A DNA stretch of 64,000 nucleotides from Vibrio quintilis (GCF_024529975.1 NZ_AP024897.1:1426001-1490000), one strand, 5' to 3'; shown: positions 25,251 through 34,851, numbered from the stretch's first letter. Program-made: numbers and translations. Notes: a model not told the origin generated them from the letters alone.

Positions 25251-26264
25251 ATGTTGAGAATCAAGTTAAAACACTGGGCAAAACTGGCGGTGATCGGTGC
25301 CGGGATGATGGTCTCTGTTGCGCAGGCCGCCGATGCGATCTGCTATAACTGCCCGCCGGAGTGGGCAAACTGGGGCGGACAACTGAAACAGATTAAACGC
25401 GAGCTGGGCATCAGTGTGCCGATGGATAATAAGAATTCGGGTCAGTCACTGTCACAGCTGGTGGCTGAGAAAAATAACCCGGTGGCGGATGTGGTGTATT
25501 ACGGTGTCTCGTTCGGCATCAATGCGAAGAAAAAAGGGGTGACCGAAGCCTATCAACCGAAAAACTGGGACAAAATCCCGGCCGGTCTGAAAGATCCGGA
25601 TGGTTATTGGTTTGCCATTCATTCCGGTACGATTGGCTTCTTTGTCAATGTCGATGCGCTGGATGGAAAGCCGGTTCCGCAGTCATGGAAAGATTTACTG
25701 AAGCCGGCATACCGCGGCATGGTGGGTTACCTTGATCCGACCAGTGCATTTGTCGGTTATGCCAGTGCGGTTGCGGTCAATCAGGCCATGGGCGGGAATC
25801 TGGACAACTTCTCACCGGCGATCCGCTATTTTCAGCAACTGGCGAAAAACAGACCGATTGTGCCGAAACAAACCTCCTATGCCAGAGTGATTTCCGGCGA
25901 GATCCCGATTCTGCTCGATTATGACTTCAATGCTTACCGGGCAAAATACAAAGATAAAGCCAATGTGCAGTTTGTGATTCCACAGGAAGGCACGATAGTG
26001 GTTCCTTACGTGATGAGCAGTGTCAAAGGTGCGCCGCATCCGGGCTACGGTCATCAAATCCTTGATTTTGTGTTGTCTGACAAAGGGCAGCGTTTGTGGG
26101 CCGATGCCTATTTAAGACCGGTGATTGCATCGGCGATGAGCCCGCAGGCGAAAGCAAAATTCCTGCCCGCTTCTGAATACCAGCGTGCCGGTGCGGTTGA
26201 TTTTGGCCGCATGGCAGAGGTGCAGCAGGGGTTCACACAAAATTACCGTAACCATGTCCGCTAA
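25251..26264 (+). CDS. ABC importer periplasmic binding protein (type 2, PotD/AfuA-like)
   Basis: A 337-residue exported protein with a signal peptide to about residue 26 (AQAADA). Mature features include an unusual CYNCPPEW start with two close cysteines, NSGQSLSQLVAEKNNPVADVVYYG, and YWFAIHSGTIGFFVN, as in binding proteins for polyamines, ferric ions or phosphonates. It belongs with two permeases, an ATPase and a phosphodiesterase. This gene set suggests a phosphorylated or phosphodiester substrate, but the residues do not name it. Confidence 0.88.
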   Translation: MLRIKLKHWAKLAVIGAGMMVSVAQAADAICYNCPPEWANWGGQLKQIKRELGISVPMDNKNSGQSLSQLVAEKNNPVADVVYYGVSFGINAKKKGVTEAYQPKNWDKIPAGLKDPDGYWFAIHSGTIGFFVNVDALDGKPVPQSWKDLLKPAYRGMVGYLDPTSAFVGYASAVAVNQAMGGNLDNFSPAIRYFQQLAKNRPIVPKQTSYARVISGEIPILLDYDFNAYRAKYKDKANVQFVIPQEGTIVVPYVMSSVKGAPHPGYGHQILDFVLSDKGQRLWADAYLRPVIASAMSPQAKAKFLPASEYQRAGAVDFGRMAEVQQGFTQNYRNHVR

Positions 26265-26297
26265 GCCGCTTATGTGCTGACGACAGTGCTGACGACA

Positions 26298-26329
26298 AGG
26301 CACCCGGCGGTCTTGCCTGCCGGGTGCCT
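26298..26329 (+). terminator. Strong intercistronic hairpin after the binding-protein gene
   Basis: AGGCACCCGGC at 26298-26308 pairs perfectly with GCCGGGTGCCT at 26319-26329 across a 10-base loop. There is no T-run, so it more likely protects the binding-protein mRNA 3' end or attenuates permease transcription than ends the operon. Confidence 0.65.
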
Positions 26330-26390
26330 CCCTGATGCTGAACAGAACTGATGCTATTGAACCCATACTGAATTGCTGAACGAATTATCT

Positions 26391-27200
26391 ATGAATTATC
26401 AATGGAATCACCGGATGCTGCTGCTTCCCGCCGGGCTGATTTGTCTGGCCTTTTTTCTGCTGCCGCTGACCCGGCTGATGTGGTTGTCCGCGTCCGATGC
26501 CGGAGCCGGATATGTGGCGATGATCACCCGGCCTGTGTATTACCTCAGCCTGTTTTCTACCGTGATTTTATCGGTTGTGGTGACCTTTTTCAGTCTGGTG
26601 ATTGCCACGGTCACCGGGTTATTTCTCACCCGTTCTCAGTTCCGGGGCAAATCACTGCTGATTGCGATGCTGAGTTTTCCGCTGGCTTTTCCCGGCGTGG
26701 TGATCGGTTTTTTCATCATAATGCTGGGCGGCAGACAGGGGCTGGTGGCGCAGCTGAGTCTGGCGATAACCGGGGATCGCTGGGTGTTTGCTTACTCGAT
26801 GGCCGGTTTGTTTCTCGGGTATCTGTATTTCTCGATTCCCAGAGTGGTACTGACGGTCATGGGGGCGGCTGAAAAACTCGACCCCAGCCTGCCGGAAGCC
26901 GGGCGATCACTGGGAGCCGGGCGCTGGCAGATTTTACGCGATATTACGCTGCCGGCGCTGATGCCGGGGCTGATTTCTTCCGGCTCTGTCTGCTTTGCAA
27001 CCGCAATGGGTGCATTTGGCACCGCATTTACGCTGGCGACACAAATCGATGTGTTACCCATGACGATTTATACCGAATTTACCCTCAATGCCAACTTTGC
27101 CATGGCGGCGACCCTGAGCCTGGTGCTGGGAGGCATCACCTGGCTGTGTCTGGTGATGGCGCGGCTCAAAGGCGCTGGCTCAGTGAATATGGGAGGCTGA
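26391..27200 (+). CDS. ABC importer permease 1
   Basis: A 269-residue membrane protein with six predicted helices and the inner-membrane coupling motif EAGRSLGAGRWQILRDITLP near residue 170, as in PotB/ThiP-like permeases. ATG 26391 is preferred; upstream extension would need a CTG. It follows the hairpin after the binding-protein gene and ends three bases before the next permease. Confidence 0.9.
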   Translation: MNYQWNHRMLLLPAGLICLAFFLLPLTRLMWLSASDAGAGYVAMITRPVYYLSLFSTVILSVVVTFFSLVIATVTGLFLTRSQFRGKSLLIAMLSFPLAFPGVVIGFFIIMLGGRQGLVAQLSLAITGDRWVFAYSMAGLFLGYLYFSIPRVVLTVMGAAEKLDPSLPEAGRSLGAGRWQILRDITLPALMPGLISSGSVCFATAMGAFGTAFTLATQIDVLPMTIYTEFTLNANFAMAATLSLVLGGITWLCLVMARLKGAGSVNMGG

Positions 27201-27203
27201 GGG

Positions 27204-27983
27204 ATGAAAAGAACAGGTGTTTTTTATCTTCAGCTGGGTTTTACACTGCTGGTGTGTGCGTTTCTGATTGTGCCGGTGCTGATGTCCATCACGGCCGGGC
27301 TGACGAACAACTATTTTACCGGTATTAAAAGCGGCCTGACACTGCGCTGGGTGACCGAAGTGTGGGAGATGTATGCCGGAACTGTGTGGCTGACGCTCCG
27401 GATCGCACTGGCAGCGACGGTGATTAATCTGCTGGCGGGAGTGCCCTGTGCATATTATCTCGCCCGTTATCCGTCGCGGTTTGCCGTGTGGTTTGAAGAG
27501 TGTCTGACTTTACCGGTGGCGATTCCCGGCCTGGCTATCGCGCTGGGGCTGTTGTCGGTTTATGGTGACATCACGGCTTTTCGTACCAGCTGGCTGTTTA
27601 TCCTGACCGGCCATGTCATTTTTACCCTGCCGTTTATGGTCAAAGCCGTGCTGGCGGTGCTGTGCAGTATCAATTTCCGGGTGCTGGAGGAGGGGGCGGC
27701 CAGTCTCGGGGCTTCGTTCCGGCAACGCTTTGTCGATGTGATTATTCCCAACTGCAAAACCGGCATCATAAACGGGGTGCTGATGACCCTGACGTTATCG
27801 GTGGGGGAATTCAATCTGACCTGGATGCTGCATACGCCCCTGACCAAAACCTTGCCGGTCGGACTGGCAGATTCTTATGCGTCGATGCGGCTGGAAATCA
27901 GCTCTGCTTATACGCTGATTTTTCTGTGCCTGATTCTGCCTCTGCTGATGGCGGCACAGCGACTGAACCGCAGACCGGTGTAA
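27204..27983 (+). CDS. ABC importer permease 2
   Basis: A 259-residue membrane protein of the PotC type, with six helices and the coupling loop EEGAASLGASFRQRFVDVIIP near residue 160. A good GGGAGG site lies ahead of ATG 27204. It should pair with permease 1 to form the channel. Confidence 0.9.
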   Translation: MKRTGVFYLQLGFTLLVCAFLIVPVLMSITAGLTNNYFTGIKSGLTLRWVTEVWEMYAGTVWLTLRIALAATVINLLAGVPCAYYLARYPSRFAVWFEECLTLPVAIPGLAIALGLLSVYGDITAFRTSWLFILTGHVIFTLPFMVKAVLAVLCSINFRVLEEGAASLGASFRQRFVDVIIPNCKTGIINGVLMTLTLSVGEFNLTWMLHTPLTKTLPVGLADSYASMRLEISSAYTLIFLCLILPLLMAAQRLNRRPV

Positions 27984-28051
27984 TCCGGGGCTGACCGATT
28001 AATTTGTTGGTTAATCAATGAGCTGATTAATCAATCTGAGTGAAGAAAACG

Positions 28052-29155
28052 ATGAAATTATCCGATTCAAGTGTATCGATTCACCTGAAGCAAATTCAGA
28101 AAACCTTTACCGATGGCACGCTGGCGCTTAAGCCGCTGGATTTAGACATTCACGCCGGAGAAATTCTGGTACTGCTTGGCCCCTCGGGCTGTGGAAAAAC
28201 CACGACACTGCGTTTGATCGCCGGGCTGGAATTTGCTGACCCCGGTGGCCGTATTTGTTTTGGTGATCAGGATGTGACCGCGCTGCCGGTTGAAAAGCGT
28301 CATATCGGGATGGTCTTTCAATCCTATGCGCTGTTTCCGAATATGAACGTGGCGGAAAATATTGAATACGGATTGCGGGTCAGGGGAGAGAAGCCGGCAG
28401 AGCGGCAGAAAAAAGTGGATGACATGCTGGCGATGTTTGATTTGCAGGCGTATGCCCACCGGGCGGTGGATCAGTTGTCCGGCGGGCAGCGGCAGCGGGT
28501 GGCGCTCGCAAGGGCGATTATTACCCGGCCACGGGTGCTGCTGCTGGATGAACCGCTCTCGGCACTCGACGCTCAGCTGAAAAAAAGGTTGCGGGGAGAG
28601 ATCCACCTGTTGCTGAAACGTCTGGGGATTACCGCGGTGTATGTCACTCATGATCAGGAAGAAGCGATGGAAATGGGGGACCGGATTGTGGTGCTCGATC
28701 AGGGAGAAATTGCCCAGACCGGCACGGCGGAAGCGATTTATCTGGCGCCTGAGAGCCGGTTTGTGGCGGATTTTATCGGCCGGATGAATTATCTCTCTGC
28801 CCATGTTCAGCAAGGACACGGGGCGCTGGTTCTGAACCTGCCGGAAGGACAGTCATGGACATTGCCACCGGGGATTTTACCGGACTTTCTGCCGGTCAGT
28901 GGTGAAGTCACCCTGATGATTCGCCCTGAAGATATTCGTCTGGAAACCGAAACGACCGATCAGGCCGCGATTGCCGCGACTGTGGTCTCAGGCGTCTTTC
29001 TCGGAGACCGGACCCGTGTGGTGGCTGAGATTGGTCCGGCGCATCCGCAGATTTGTGTGGATTGCTTTTCCCGCCGGGCGTACAGCGCCGGGCAAACCGT
29101 GTTTATGATACCGGATCAATCCCGGCTCATCTGGCTGAATACTGAACAACAATAA
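28052..29155 (+). CDS. ABC importer ATPase, PotA/UgpC/FbpC type
   Basis: A 367-residue ATPase with Walker A GPSGCGKTT near 44-52, signature LSGGQRQRVALARA near 140, Walker B LLLDEPLSALD, and a C-terminal TOBE-type regulatory domain after residue 240 (LMIRPEDIRL). I prefer ATG 28052 to a GTG 12 bases upstream. It powers the two permeases before it. The residue pattern does not discriminate polyamine, iron or glycerophosphate uptake. Confidence 0.92.
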   Translation: MKLSDSSVSIHLKQIQKTFTDGTLALKPLDLDIHAGEILVLLGPSGCGKTTTLRLIAGLEFADPGGRICFGDQDVTALPVEKRHIGMVFQSYALFPNMNVAENIEYGLRVRGEKPAERQKKVDDMLAMFDLQAYAHRAVDQLSGGQRQRVALARAIITRPRVLLLDEPLSALDAQLKKRLRGEIHLLLKRLGITAVYVTHDQEEAMEMGDRIVVLDQGEIAQTGTAEAIYLAPESRFVADFIGRMNYLSAHVQQGHGALVLNLPEGQSWTLPPGILPDFLPVSGEVTLMIRPEDIRLETETTDQAAIAATVVSGVFLGDRTRVVAEIGPAHPQICVDCFSRRAYSAGQTVFMIPDQSRLIWLNTEQQ

Positions 29156-29165
29156 TCCGGAAGGC

Positions 29166-29984
29166 GTGATGCTGATTGCACAACTGACTGATTTACATAT
29201 CCGGGAAGGCGGCAAACCCGCTTACCGGAAAGTCGATACACTGGCCTGTTTACGTGAGGCCGTGAATCATATTAATGCCCTGCAACCCCGGCCTGATCTG
29301 GTTGTTGTGACCGGTGATCTGGGAGATTACGGGACACCGGAAGAGTATGCAGTCATTCTGCCGGAATTACAGCGGCTTCAGCCTGCGATTCAGGTGATTC
29401 CGGGCAACCATGACCACCGGGGATGCCTGCGGGAAGCACTGGCAGAACTGACGACATTCGATCATCCGCATTATTGTAATTTTATCCGTGAGTGCGGGGG
29501 CTATGTGCTGGTCGGGCTGGATACTTCCGTGATTGGTCAGCCGTACGGTTTGCTGAGTGACGAGACACTGATATGGCTTGATCAGGTGTTGCAGACTCAC
29601 GCGGACCGTCCTGTGTTGCTGTTTATGCATCATCCGCCGATGGCTGTTGGCCTGAACCATATGGATGTTCAGAAACTGCAAAATGATGATCAGCTGTATG
29701 ACGTGTTGACGTGGTATTCTCACGTGAAAGGGATTGTGACCGGCCATCTGCACCGGCCTGTCTTTGCGCTCTGGCATGATTTGCCGGTCTGGGTCGGACC
29801 GGCACACAACCATGCCGTGACGCTGGATTTGGATCCGCAGGCGCCTTCTTCTTTTTCGCTTGAAAGCCGTGCGATTCAGTTATTTGCTTTAAAGCCGGAA
29901 GGTATCGTCAGCCATCTGAGTTATCTCGGTGCGGGGGAAGGTCCATTTCCATTTTTCGATGAGAATCATCAGCTGATTTGTTAG
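29166..29984 (+). CDS. GpdQ-like metallophosphodiesterase
   Basis: A 272-residue calcineurin-fold enzyme. The di-metal ligands are D8 and H10 (QLTDLHI), D50 (TGDLGD), N80 and H81 (PGNHDHR), H154/H155 (FMHHPP), and H193 and H195 (GHLHRPV). Positions match GpdQ of Enterobacter, which hydrolyses glycerophosphodiesters, and related cyclic-nucleotide phosphodiesterases. No signal peptide is present, so it acts in the cytoplasm. Start is 10 bases after the ABC ATPase stop. The order suggests that the importer brings in a phosphodiester which this enzyme cleaves. Confidence 0.85.
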   Translation: MMLIAQLTDLHIREGGKPAYRKVDTLACLREAVNHINALQPRPDLVVVTGDLGDYGTPEEYAVILPELQRLQPAIQVIPGNHDHRGCLREALAELTTFDHPHYCNFIRECGGYVLVGLDTSVIGQPYGLLSDETLIWLDQVLQTHADRPVLLFMHHPPMAVGLNHMDVQKLQNDDQLYDVLTWYSHVKGIVTGHLHRPVFALWHDLPVWVGPAHNHAVTLDLDPQAPSSFSLESRAIQLFALKPEGIVSHLSYLGAGEGPFPFFDENHQLIC

Positions 29985-29998
29985 GGTCAGCAGACCCT
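29983..29998 (+). terminator. Short hairpin at the end of the importer operon
   Basis: AGGGTC-AGCA-GACCCT begins at the phosphodiesterase stop and is followed a few bases later by TCTTTT. A weak terminator. Confidence 0.45.
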
Positions 29999-30190
29999 GA
30001 GGTCTTTTGCGCTGTGGTGATGTTTGTGCAAAGCATATTGGAAGGAGGCTGACGGAACGATGTTCAATAAAAAGTGACTTCGACGTTTCTGTCCGGCTCC
30101 GGGCGGGATATTCATCCGGCATCAATTTGCCTGAATGAGCAGAAACTCTTTGTCAGAAGTCTGTTTTATCTTAGTGACAGGTGCCGATGG

Positions 30191-30880
30191 TCATGACGCC
30201 AGTTTGATGATTTCAAAATAAACAGACTCATCAATTTTTTCCGGATTCAGGGACATTTGATAAACCAGCGCTATGATCCGGGCTTTTTTCCGGTTATCGA
30301 GGATTAACGCATTCTTTTGACATAATGAATCGATTTTTTCGATTGATTGCGTCAGGGTTTCCCGGTTAATTCCCTGCACTTTTGGTGGCAGGATTCCATC
30401 GTCTGTTTGATACATCAGCCCATGACCGGTTGCGAGCCATTCCAGTGAGATACCTTCAGCCGACGCAATCCGGCTGGCAATGTTCAGGCTGGGGACGGAG
30501 CCATCGAGGCAGGCTTTGAGGGTGGATACACTGACCTGCCAGTCTTCAGCGGCCTGTCTTGCTTCCCGGCCCTTCATCAGGATTTTCAGCCGTTCCGGCA
30601 GTTCCTGATTTTGACCGGATGCTTCCGCAATACAGTCCGATTCGCAGCCGGAAATTAACCAGCCCATACTCATGCCGGTGGCTTCAGCAATTCTGGGGAG
30701 TTTGTCCATGACCGGGTAAGAGCCCTTTAAGTATTTTCTGATCACACTCTCAGAAATACCACATCTCTTTGAAAAAGAGCGTACGGATTCATCCCCCATG
30801 ACATCTCTCAACCTGTCTTTAAACTGATCAATCTGTAGTTTGTACTGCGACAGGAGCGGGTTTTCTTCATGTTTTTCCAT
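30191..30880 (-). CDS. Mu-like phage repressor with two HTH domains
   Basis: A 229-residue regulator. A first helix-turn-helix lies at about 35-60 (SVRSFSKRCGISESVIRKYL) and a second similar one at about 108-135 (RQAAEDWQVSVSTLKACLDG). Both are followed by MGWL/LEWLATG motifs common in repressors of transposable phages. It is divergent from a Ner-like gene, the arrangement of the early control region of Mu-type phages. No other phage gene lies around it, so it is probably a domesticated remnant or a decayed prophage switch. Confidence 0.78.
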   Translation of the reverse strand: MEKHEENPLLSQYKLQIDQFKDRLRDVMGDESVRSFSKRCGISESVIRKYLKGSYPVMDKLPRIAEATGMSMGWLISGCESDCIAEASGQNQELPERLKILMKGREARQAAEDWQVSVSTLKACLDGSVPSLNIASRIASAEGISLEWLATGHGLMYQTDDGILPPKVQGINRETLTQSIEKIDSLCQKNALILDNRKKARIIALVYQMSLNPEKIDESVYFEIIKLAS

Positions 30881-31020
30881 ATATTAACTCAATTTATAGC
30901 TATCACCGAAAGAAAACAAAAGAACGCACCGGGCAAGAAAATGCCGTTGACTTGCGTTCTTTTGTGATCAACCATGTGTGCAACTGGAGTGTGTAAAACA
31001 CTTGTATTACACGACAGCTC

Positions 31021-31056
31021 AACACATATGTCTGACACAAGTGTCTCACATGTGAG
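31021..31056. promoter_or_regulatory. Cluster of palindromic operator candidates between repressor and ner
   Basis: Adjacent palindromes GACACAAGTGTC (31034-31045) and CTCACATGTGAG (31045-31056) lie with further ACAC/GTGT half-sites (ACACTTGT, ACACATATGT, ACACATAAG) in the 200 bases between the divergent genes. This is what a phage-type repressor/Ner operator array looks like. Confidence 0.6.
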
Positions 31057-31083
31057 TTTAACACATAAGTCGATGAGGGTTAC

Positions 31084-31311
31084 ATGATGCTGAATACAAC
31101 GCAAGACTGGCATGTTGCAGATATAAAGGCAGCCTTGGAGAAAGCAGGGACAAACTGCGAACGACTGGCAAATGAGCATGGTATTGCGGGGTCCACTTTG
31201 CGCAATGCTTTTCGCCAGAAATATCCGAAAGCGGAAAAAATTATCGCGGATAAGATCGGCGTTCCACCGGAAGAAATTTGGCCTTCACGGTACTCGAAAA
31301 AGAGCGCATAA
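31084..31311 (+). CDS. Ner-like DNA-binding protein (Nlp/SfsB family)
   Basis: A 75-residue protein with the Ner fold: DWHVADIKAALEKAGTNCE, then the HTH ANEHGIAGSTLRNAF and the conserved end IGVPPEEIWPSRY. In Mu, Ner shuts down early transcription and the repressor promoter; chromosomal Nlp copies regulate host genes. GAGGG precedes ATG 31084, with a second ATG at 31087 as an alternative. It is divergent from the two-HTH repressor, giving a compact bistable switch. Confidence 0.88.
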   Translation: MMLNTTQDWHVADIKAALEKAGTNCERLANEHGIAGSTLRNAFRQKYPKAEKIIADKIGVPPEEIWPSRYSKKSA

Positions 31312-31615
31312 CCCGTTAGAATAGAACGCGCGTGCTATATAATCCGTCAGTTGGTCATCATAAATATACATAAAATTATATTCTATAGAGCGCAACATAA
31401 GTGTATTAACCATGATTTTAGCATAAGGCTTTTTGTGGGAGGGGGAAGGCCTGGAACCCGTTTGGATAATATGCGACTTAAAAACAATAGCTTGAACAGA
31501 AAGGCTTCTGTCCATAAAAGCAGTCTGCTGTATATGTTTATGCTTCGGGACGAAGCTGAGTGATGTTCCCCGCGACCGTGTGGGGTGATTATTCTTTTGA
31601 AAGATGGATTAGCGC
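31312..31615. other. Intergenic region before chemoreceptor gene
   Basis: 304 bases. A 70-codon open frame exists but has no ribosome site or recognisable sequence, so I do not call it. It should contain the promoter of the chemoreceptor gene; no clear sigma-28 or sigma-70 match was established. Confidence 0.35.
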
Positions 31616-33235
31616 ATGAAAAATATCAAGATTAGCCATTTGTTAACCGCAGGCTTCTCTGTCCCTGTGGTGATATTTATAATTATCACACTGGTATCTT
31701 TATCGCAGATGGATACGATTAACCAGCAGTCGACGGTGATTTCTGACAACTGGCTCCCGTCAGTACAATTGATTGAACGTTTGAATACTCAGACGGCAGA
31801 TTTAAGAAATCTGGAAGCCATTCATATTATCCTGACTGACCCGCAGGAGATTCAGCAAGCCGATGAACACCTGACACAGAAAAAACAACAGATTGATGAC
31901 ACGCTGCACGCTTATAAGCAGATGAGTTCTGATGGTGAAGAAGCCGGACTGATGAAAGTGTTTGAGCATGAATACCAGAACTACCTGTCCATTCAGCAGA
32001 AATTATTATCCTTATCTTCTTCTGGCAGCTATCAGGCCGCCAAAACCCTTTTTACCGGAAAATCCCGGCAGGCGTATACCCGTTATTCTGATGTGTTAAT
32101 CAAACTGTCTCAGCTGGATCGGGATTCTGCCGCACAGGCCAGCGAATATGCAGACACCATTCACGCCCGGGCGATTCGAATGCTGATTCTGTCACTGGTG
32201 ATTTCAGCGTTGATCATGGCTGCGATTGCGTTTGTGATAGCCCGTTATCTGACCACCTCGGTGCATACCCTGAAAGATGCGATCACACAGATGGCTGAAG
32301 GCGATCTGACCACTCAGGTCGATCATATGGGGCACAATGAACTGGGTGTGTTGTCCGACAGCCTGAACCGTTCGTCCGGGCAGTTTAATCAGATCACCTC
32401 CAAACTGTCCCGCGTGGCGAATCAGGTCAGCCACAATTCGGAATCACTGGCGGCAAACATGACGCAGTCTAAAGGCAATGCCGAGCATATTCTCAGCCAG
32501 TCTGAGATGATTGCAACTGCCAGTACTGAAATGGCCAGCGCCGCGCTGGAGATCAGCGAAAATGCCTCTCAGGCCAAAGATTATGCCGGTCAGGCGATGG
32601 CGTATGTCGATGAAGGCAATCAGGCACTGGTTGAGTCGAAAGCGATCTCTGAACGGATTGCGGCTTCGGTCCGGGATTCGGCTGAGATCGTCAATGAGCT
32701 CCGGCAGTATTCGACTGAAATCGGTACCGTGATTGAGGTGATTCATGGCATCTCAGAGCAAACCAACCTGCTGGCGCTGAATGCGGCGATCGAAGCGGCC
32801 CGGGCCGGAGAACAGGGACGCGGGTTTGCTGTGGTGGCCGATGAAGTGCGTAATCTGGCGACTAAAACACAGGATTCGACCGTTGATATTCAGGAGATTA
32901 TCGTCCGGTTGCAAACTCAGGCTGAGCAGGCCGATCAGTTTATGAATTCCAACCTGCAACTGGTGACCGAATCGACGCAAATCTCAGAGCAGGTCATGGA
33001 AGCCTTTGATAAAATTCAGACCGGCATGCATCAGATCGCCGATTTTAACACCCAGGTTGCCACCGCATCAGATGAGCAAACCAGTGTGACTGATGAGATT
33101 TCACGCAATATTACGGTGTCAGTTGAAATGATCAATCAGAACGTGACGGCGATTCAGGAAGCCACTCAAATCAGCCACAGCCTTGAATCAGAAGCCGAAG
33201 AGCAGAGAAAATTACTGGCTTACTTTACGATTTAG
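31616..33235 (+). CDS. Methyl-accepting chemotaxis protein, four-helix-bundle sensor type
   Basis: A 539-residue chemoreceptor. A helix near 8-30 and another near 190-212 bracket a periplasmic helical sensor domain (about 35-188) of the 4HB type. HAMP (about 213-265) and the cytoplasmic coiled-coil follow, with the hairpin tip [20 protein letters not shown] near 380. The ligand is unknown. It sits at the edge of the pectate lyase and metal-uptake region. Confidence 0.93.
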   Translation: MKNIKISHLLTAGFSVPVVIFIIITLVSLSQMDTINQQSTVISDNWLPSVQLIERLNTQTADLRNLEAIHIILTDPQEIQQADEHLTQKKQQIDDTLHAYKQMSSDGEEAGLMKVFEHEYQNYLSIQQKLLSLSSSGSYQAAKTLFTGKSRQAYTRYSDVLIKLSQLDRDSAAQASEYADTIHARAIRMLILSLVISALIMAAIAFVIARYLTTSVHTLKDAITQMAEGDLTTQVDHMGHNELGVLSDSLNRSSGQFNQITSKLSRVANQVSHNSESLAANMTQSKGNAEHILSQSEMIATASTEMASAALEISENASQAKDYAGQAMAYVDEGNQALVESKAISERIAASVRDSAEIVNELRQYSTEIGTVIEVIHGISEQTNLLALNAAIEAARAGEQGRGFAVVADEVRNLATKTQDSTVDIQEIIVRLQTQAEQADQFMNSNLQLVTESTQISEQVMEAFDKIQTGMHQIADFNTQVATASDEQTSVTDEISRNITVSVEMINQNVTAIQEATQISHSLESEAEEQRKLLAYFTI

Positions 33236-33724
33236 CGACCTGTTCGATTTACCCCTGCATCACCTGAGGAATGCCATGACCACCTGAAAGCAAAACTGAA
33301 AGAATGGGAGAAGGAGGTACCGATCTTTGTCTCTGAATACGGACATTCAGAACCCAATGGTGATGGCGAAGTGAGTCTTGAGAATAATCAGGACTGGTAC
33401 GATATCATTGATGAGCTGGGACTATCAATGTGTCACTGGTCAATGAGTGATATGAGTGAATCTGCGGCGATGTTTGTTCATCGTACGCCAGTTTCAGCAA
33501 CCTGGACGGATGATGACGTGCTGACAGCGTCTGGCGGAATTATCCGGGATCGCCTGTTGGTGAGAAAAGGCTATTCTGATCCGCAACGTTCAGTGATTGA
33601 GCATGGGAAACACCTGCATATGGTAGGGAATCCGTCGTCCACTCCGGGACGCCATGTATCACGAATCACTGTTATGGTTTTTTCGCCCGCAGTTCACTGC
33701 GGGCGTATTTGTCTGATCTGTTGA
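33236..33724 (+). pseudogene. Truncated C-terminal remnant of a GH5-type endoglucanase
   Basis: Directly after the chemoreceptor stop and in the same frame, the sequence encodes PIFVSEYGHSEPNGDGE, resembling the nucleophile-Glu strand of GH5 cellulases. It continues through LSMCHWSMSDMSESAAMF, matching the last barrel strands, to a stop near 33722. No start codon, signal peptide or first catalytic Glu is present, so roughly the first two thirds of the enzyme are missing. It is consistent with a deletion that fused or abutted the chemoreceptor gene. It adds to the polysaccharide-degrading character of the region. Confidence 0.75.
33684..33705. terminator. Strong hairpin between GH5 remnant and binding-protein gene
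   Basis: CGCCCGCAGT-TC-ACTGCGGGCG is a perfect 10-bp stem, followed by TATTTGTC on the plus strand. It probably ended transcription of the original cellulase gene; the weak T-run lowers confidence. Confidence 0.6.
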
Positions 33725-33735
33725 TGAAACCGGCG

Positions 33736-34851
33736 CTACAGTCCGACAGCGAATGCGCCTGCGGGCTGAACCGGCAGATATTGCTGATAAAAGTTAAGGT
33801 AGGCGGCTTCCGGATCTAAATCCGCAAACACTTCCGGGTACAGTGCCTTCGCGATGTACTGAATCATCGGCCCGTCCAGAATACTGCGGCAGGCACCGTG
33901 ATAAAGTCCGATCATCCGGTTATTTTTTACCGCTGGCAGGCTGTTCCAGCCGGGGCGTTGTTTATATCCGGCCAGACGGGCCAGGGCGGTCTGGCGATCA
34001 ACGTCCTGACCAATAATCATTGAGGTCGGATTGCTGCCAAACTCATAGCCGGTGATCAGAATCACGTCGGGTTTCGCCGCCAGCACCTGCTCCGGGTTCA
34101 GATGACCCCACCATTCAATAAATGGTTTGGAAATGTTCGTGCCGCCAGCCATTTCTGACATCGCGCCCCACATATTTTTGCCGAAGGTATAGCCGTATTC
34201 ATCCACACCGGGAAAGCCGAACTCTGCATAAATTTTTGGTTTTGGCAGCTTATGCTTCGCCAGACGATCCGCAATCAGCTGTACCATTTGCTGATATTCG
34301 CGGGCAATTTTTTCAGCCCGTTTTTCCTGCCCGGTGATCTGCCCGATGATGCGGGTACTTTGCAGGTGGCGTTCCAGTGTCTGGGCATTGTAATCAATCA
34401 CAACCACAGGAATTCCGGCCTGTTCAATCCGGCTGACCTCACTGCCCAGCGCTTTAAACTGCCAGTTTGCCAGCACCAGCAGGTCTGGTTGCAGGCTGAT
34501 GACTTTTTCCAGAGAAAAGGTCTGCGCATCAACTTTACCGACATCCGGCAGCGTTGCCAGGGAAGGGCGGTGTTTGACATACATGGCCCAGTTTGCCGGG
34601 CGCCATTTTTCCCAGATGCCTTTCGACATGCCGACCACATGGTCATACGCTTTTTCGGTGCCGATAGCCATGTAATCTTCACCATAGCCACCCAGAATGA
34701 CCCGCTTTGCCGGCAGGTCCAGCGTGACTTTTCTGCCGAGTACATCGGTGATGGTTTGCGTTTGGGCAAATGCCGTTTGCATAAAAGAGAGTGCCAGAAT
34801 ACAGAAAAGTGTCCGGCCTGAAATCCGTTGACGTAAAAGCTTTTTCAGCAT
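33736..34851 (-). CDS. Periplasmic binding protein for iron complex or cobalamin (FecB/BtuF class)
   Basis: A 371-residue exported protein. ATG 34851 has AGGA upstream; a longer frame reaches into the repeat and is rejected. The signal peptide ends near TAFAQ. It is a type III binding protein: ITDVLGRKVTLDLPAKRVI, LEKVISLQPDLLVLAN, GIPVVVIDYN and NPEQVLAAKPDVIL are typical of siderophore, heme or vitamin B12 binding proteins. No permease or ATPase is adjacent. A Fur-like box lies about 180 bases upstream, so iron is the likely theme. Confidence 0.87.
   Translation of the reverse strand: MLKKLLRQRISGRTLFCILALSFMQTAFAQTQTITDVLGRKVTLDLPAKRVILGGYGEDYMAIGTEKAYDHVVGMSKGIWEKWRPANWAMYVKHRPSLATLPDVGKVDAQTFSLEKVISLQPDLLVLANWQFKALGSEVSRIEQAGIPVVVIDYNAQTLERHLQSTRIIGQITGQEKRAEKIAREYQQMVQLIADRLAKHKLPKPKIYAEFGFPGVDEYGYTFGKNMWGAMSEMAGGTNISKPFIEWWGHLNPEQVLAAKPDVILITGYEFGSNPTSMIIGQDVDRQTALARLAGYKQRPGWNSLPAVKNNRMIGLYHGACRSILDGPMIQYIAKALYPEVFADLDPEAAYLNFYQQYLPVQPAGAFAVGL

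Noticed and set aside
31351..31563. 70-codon frame upstream of the first chemoreceptor
   Set aside because: AT-rich with no start signal or recognisable domain.
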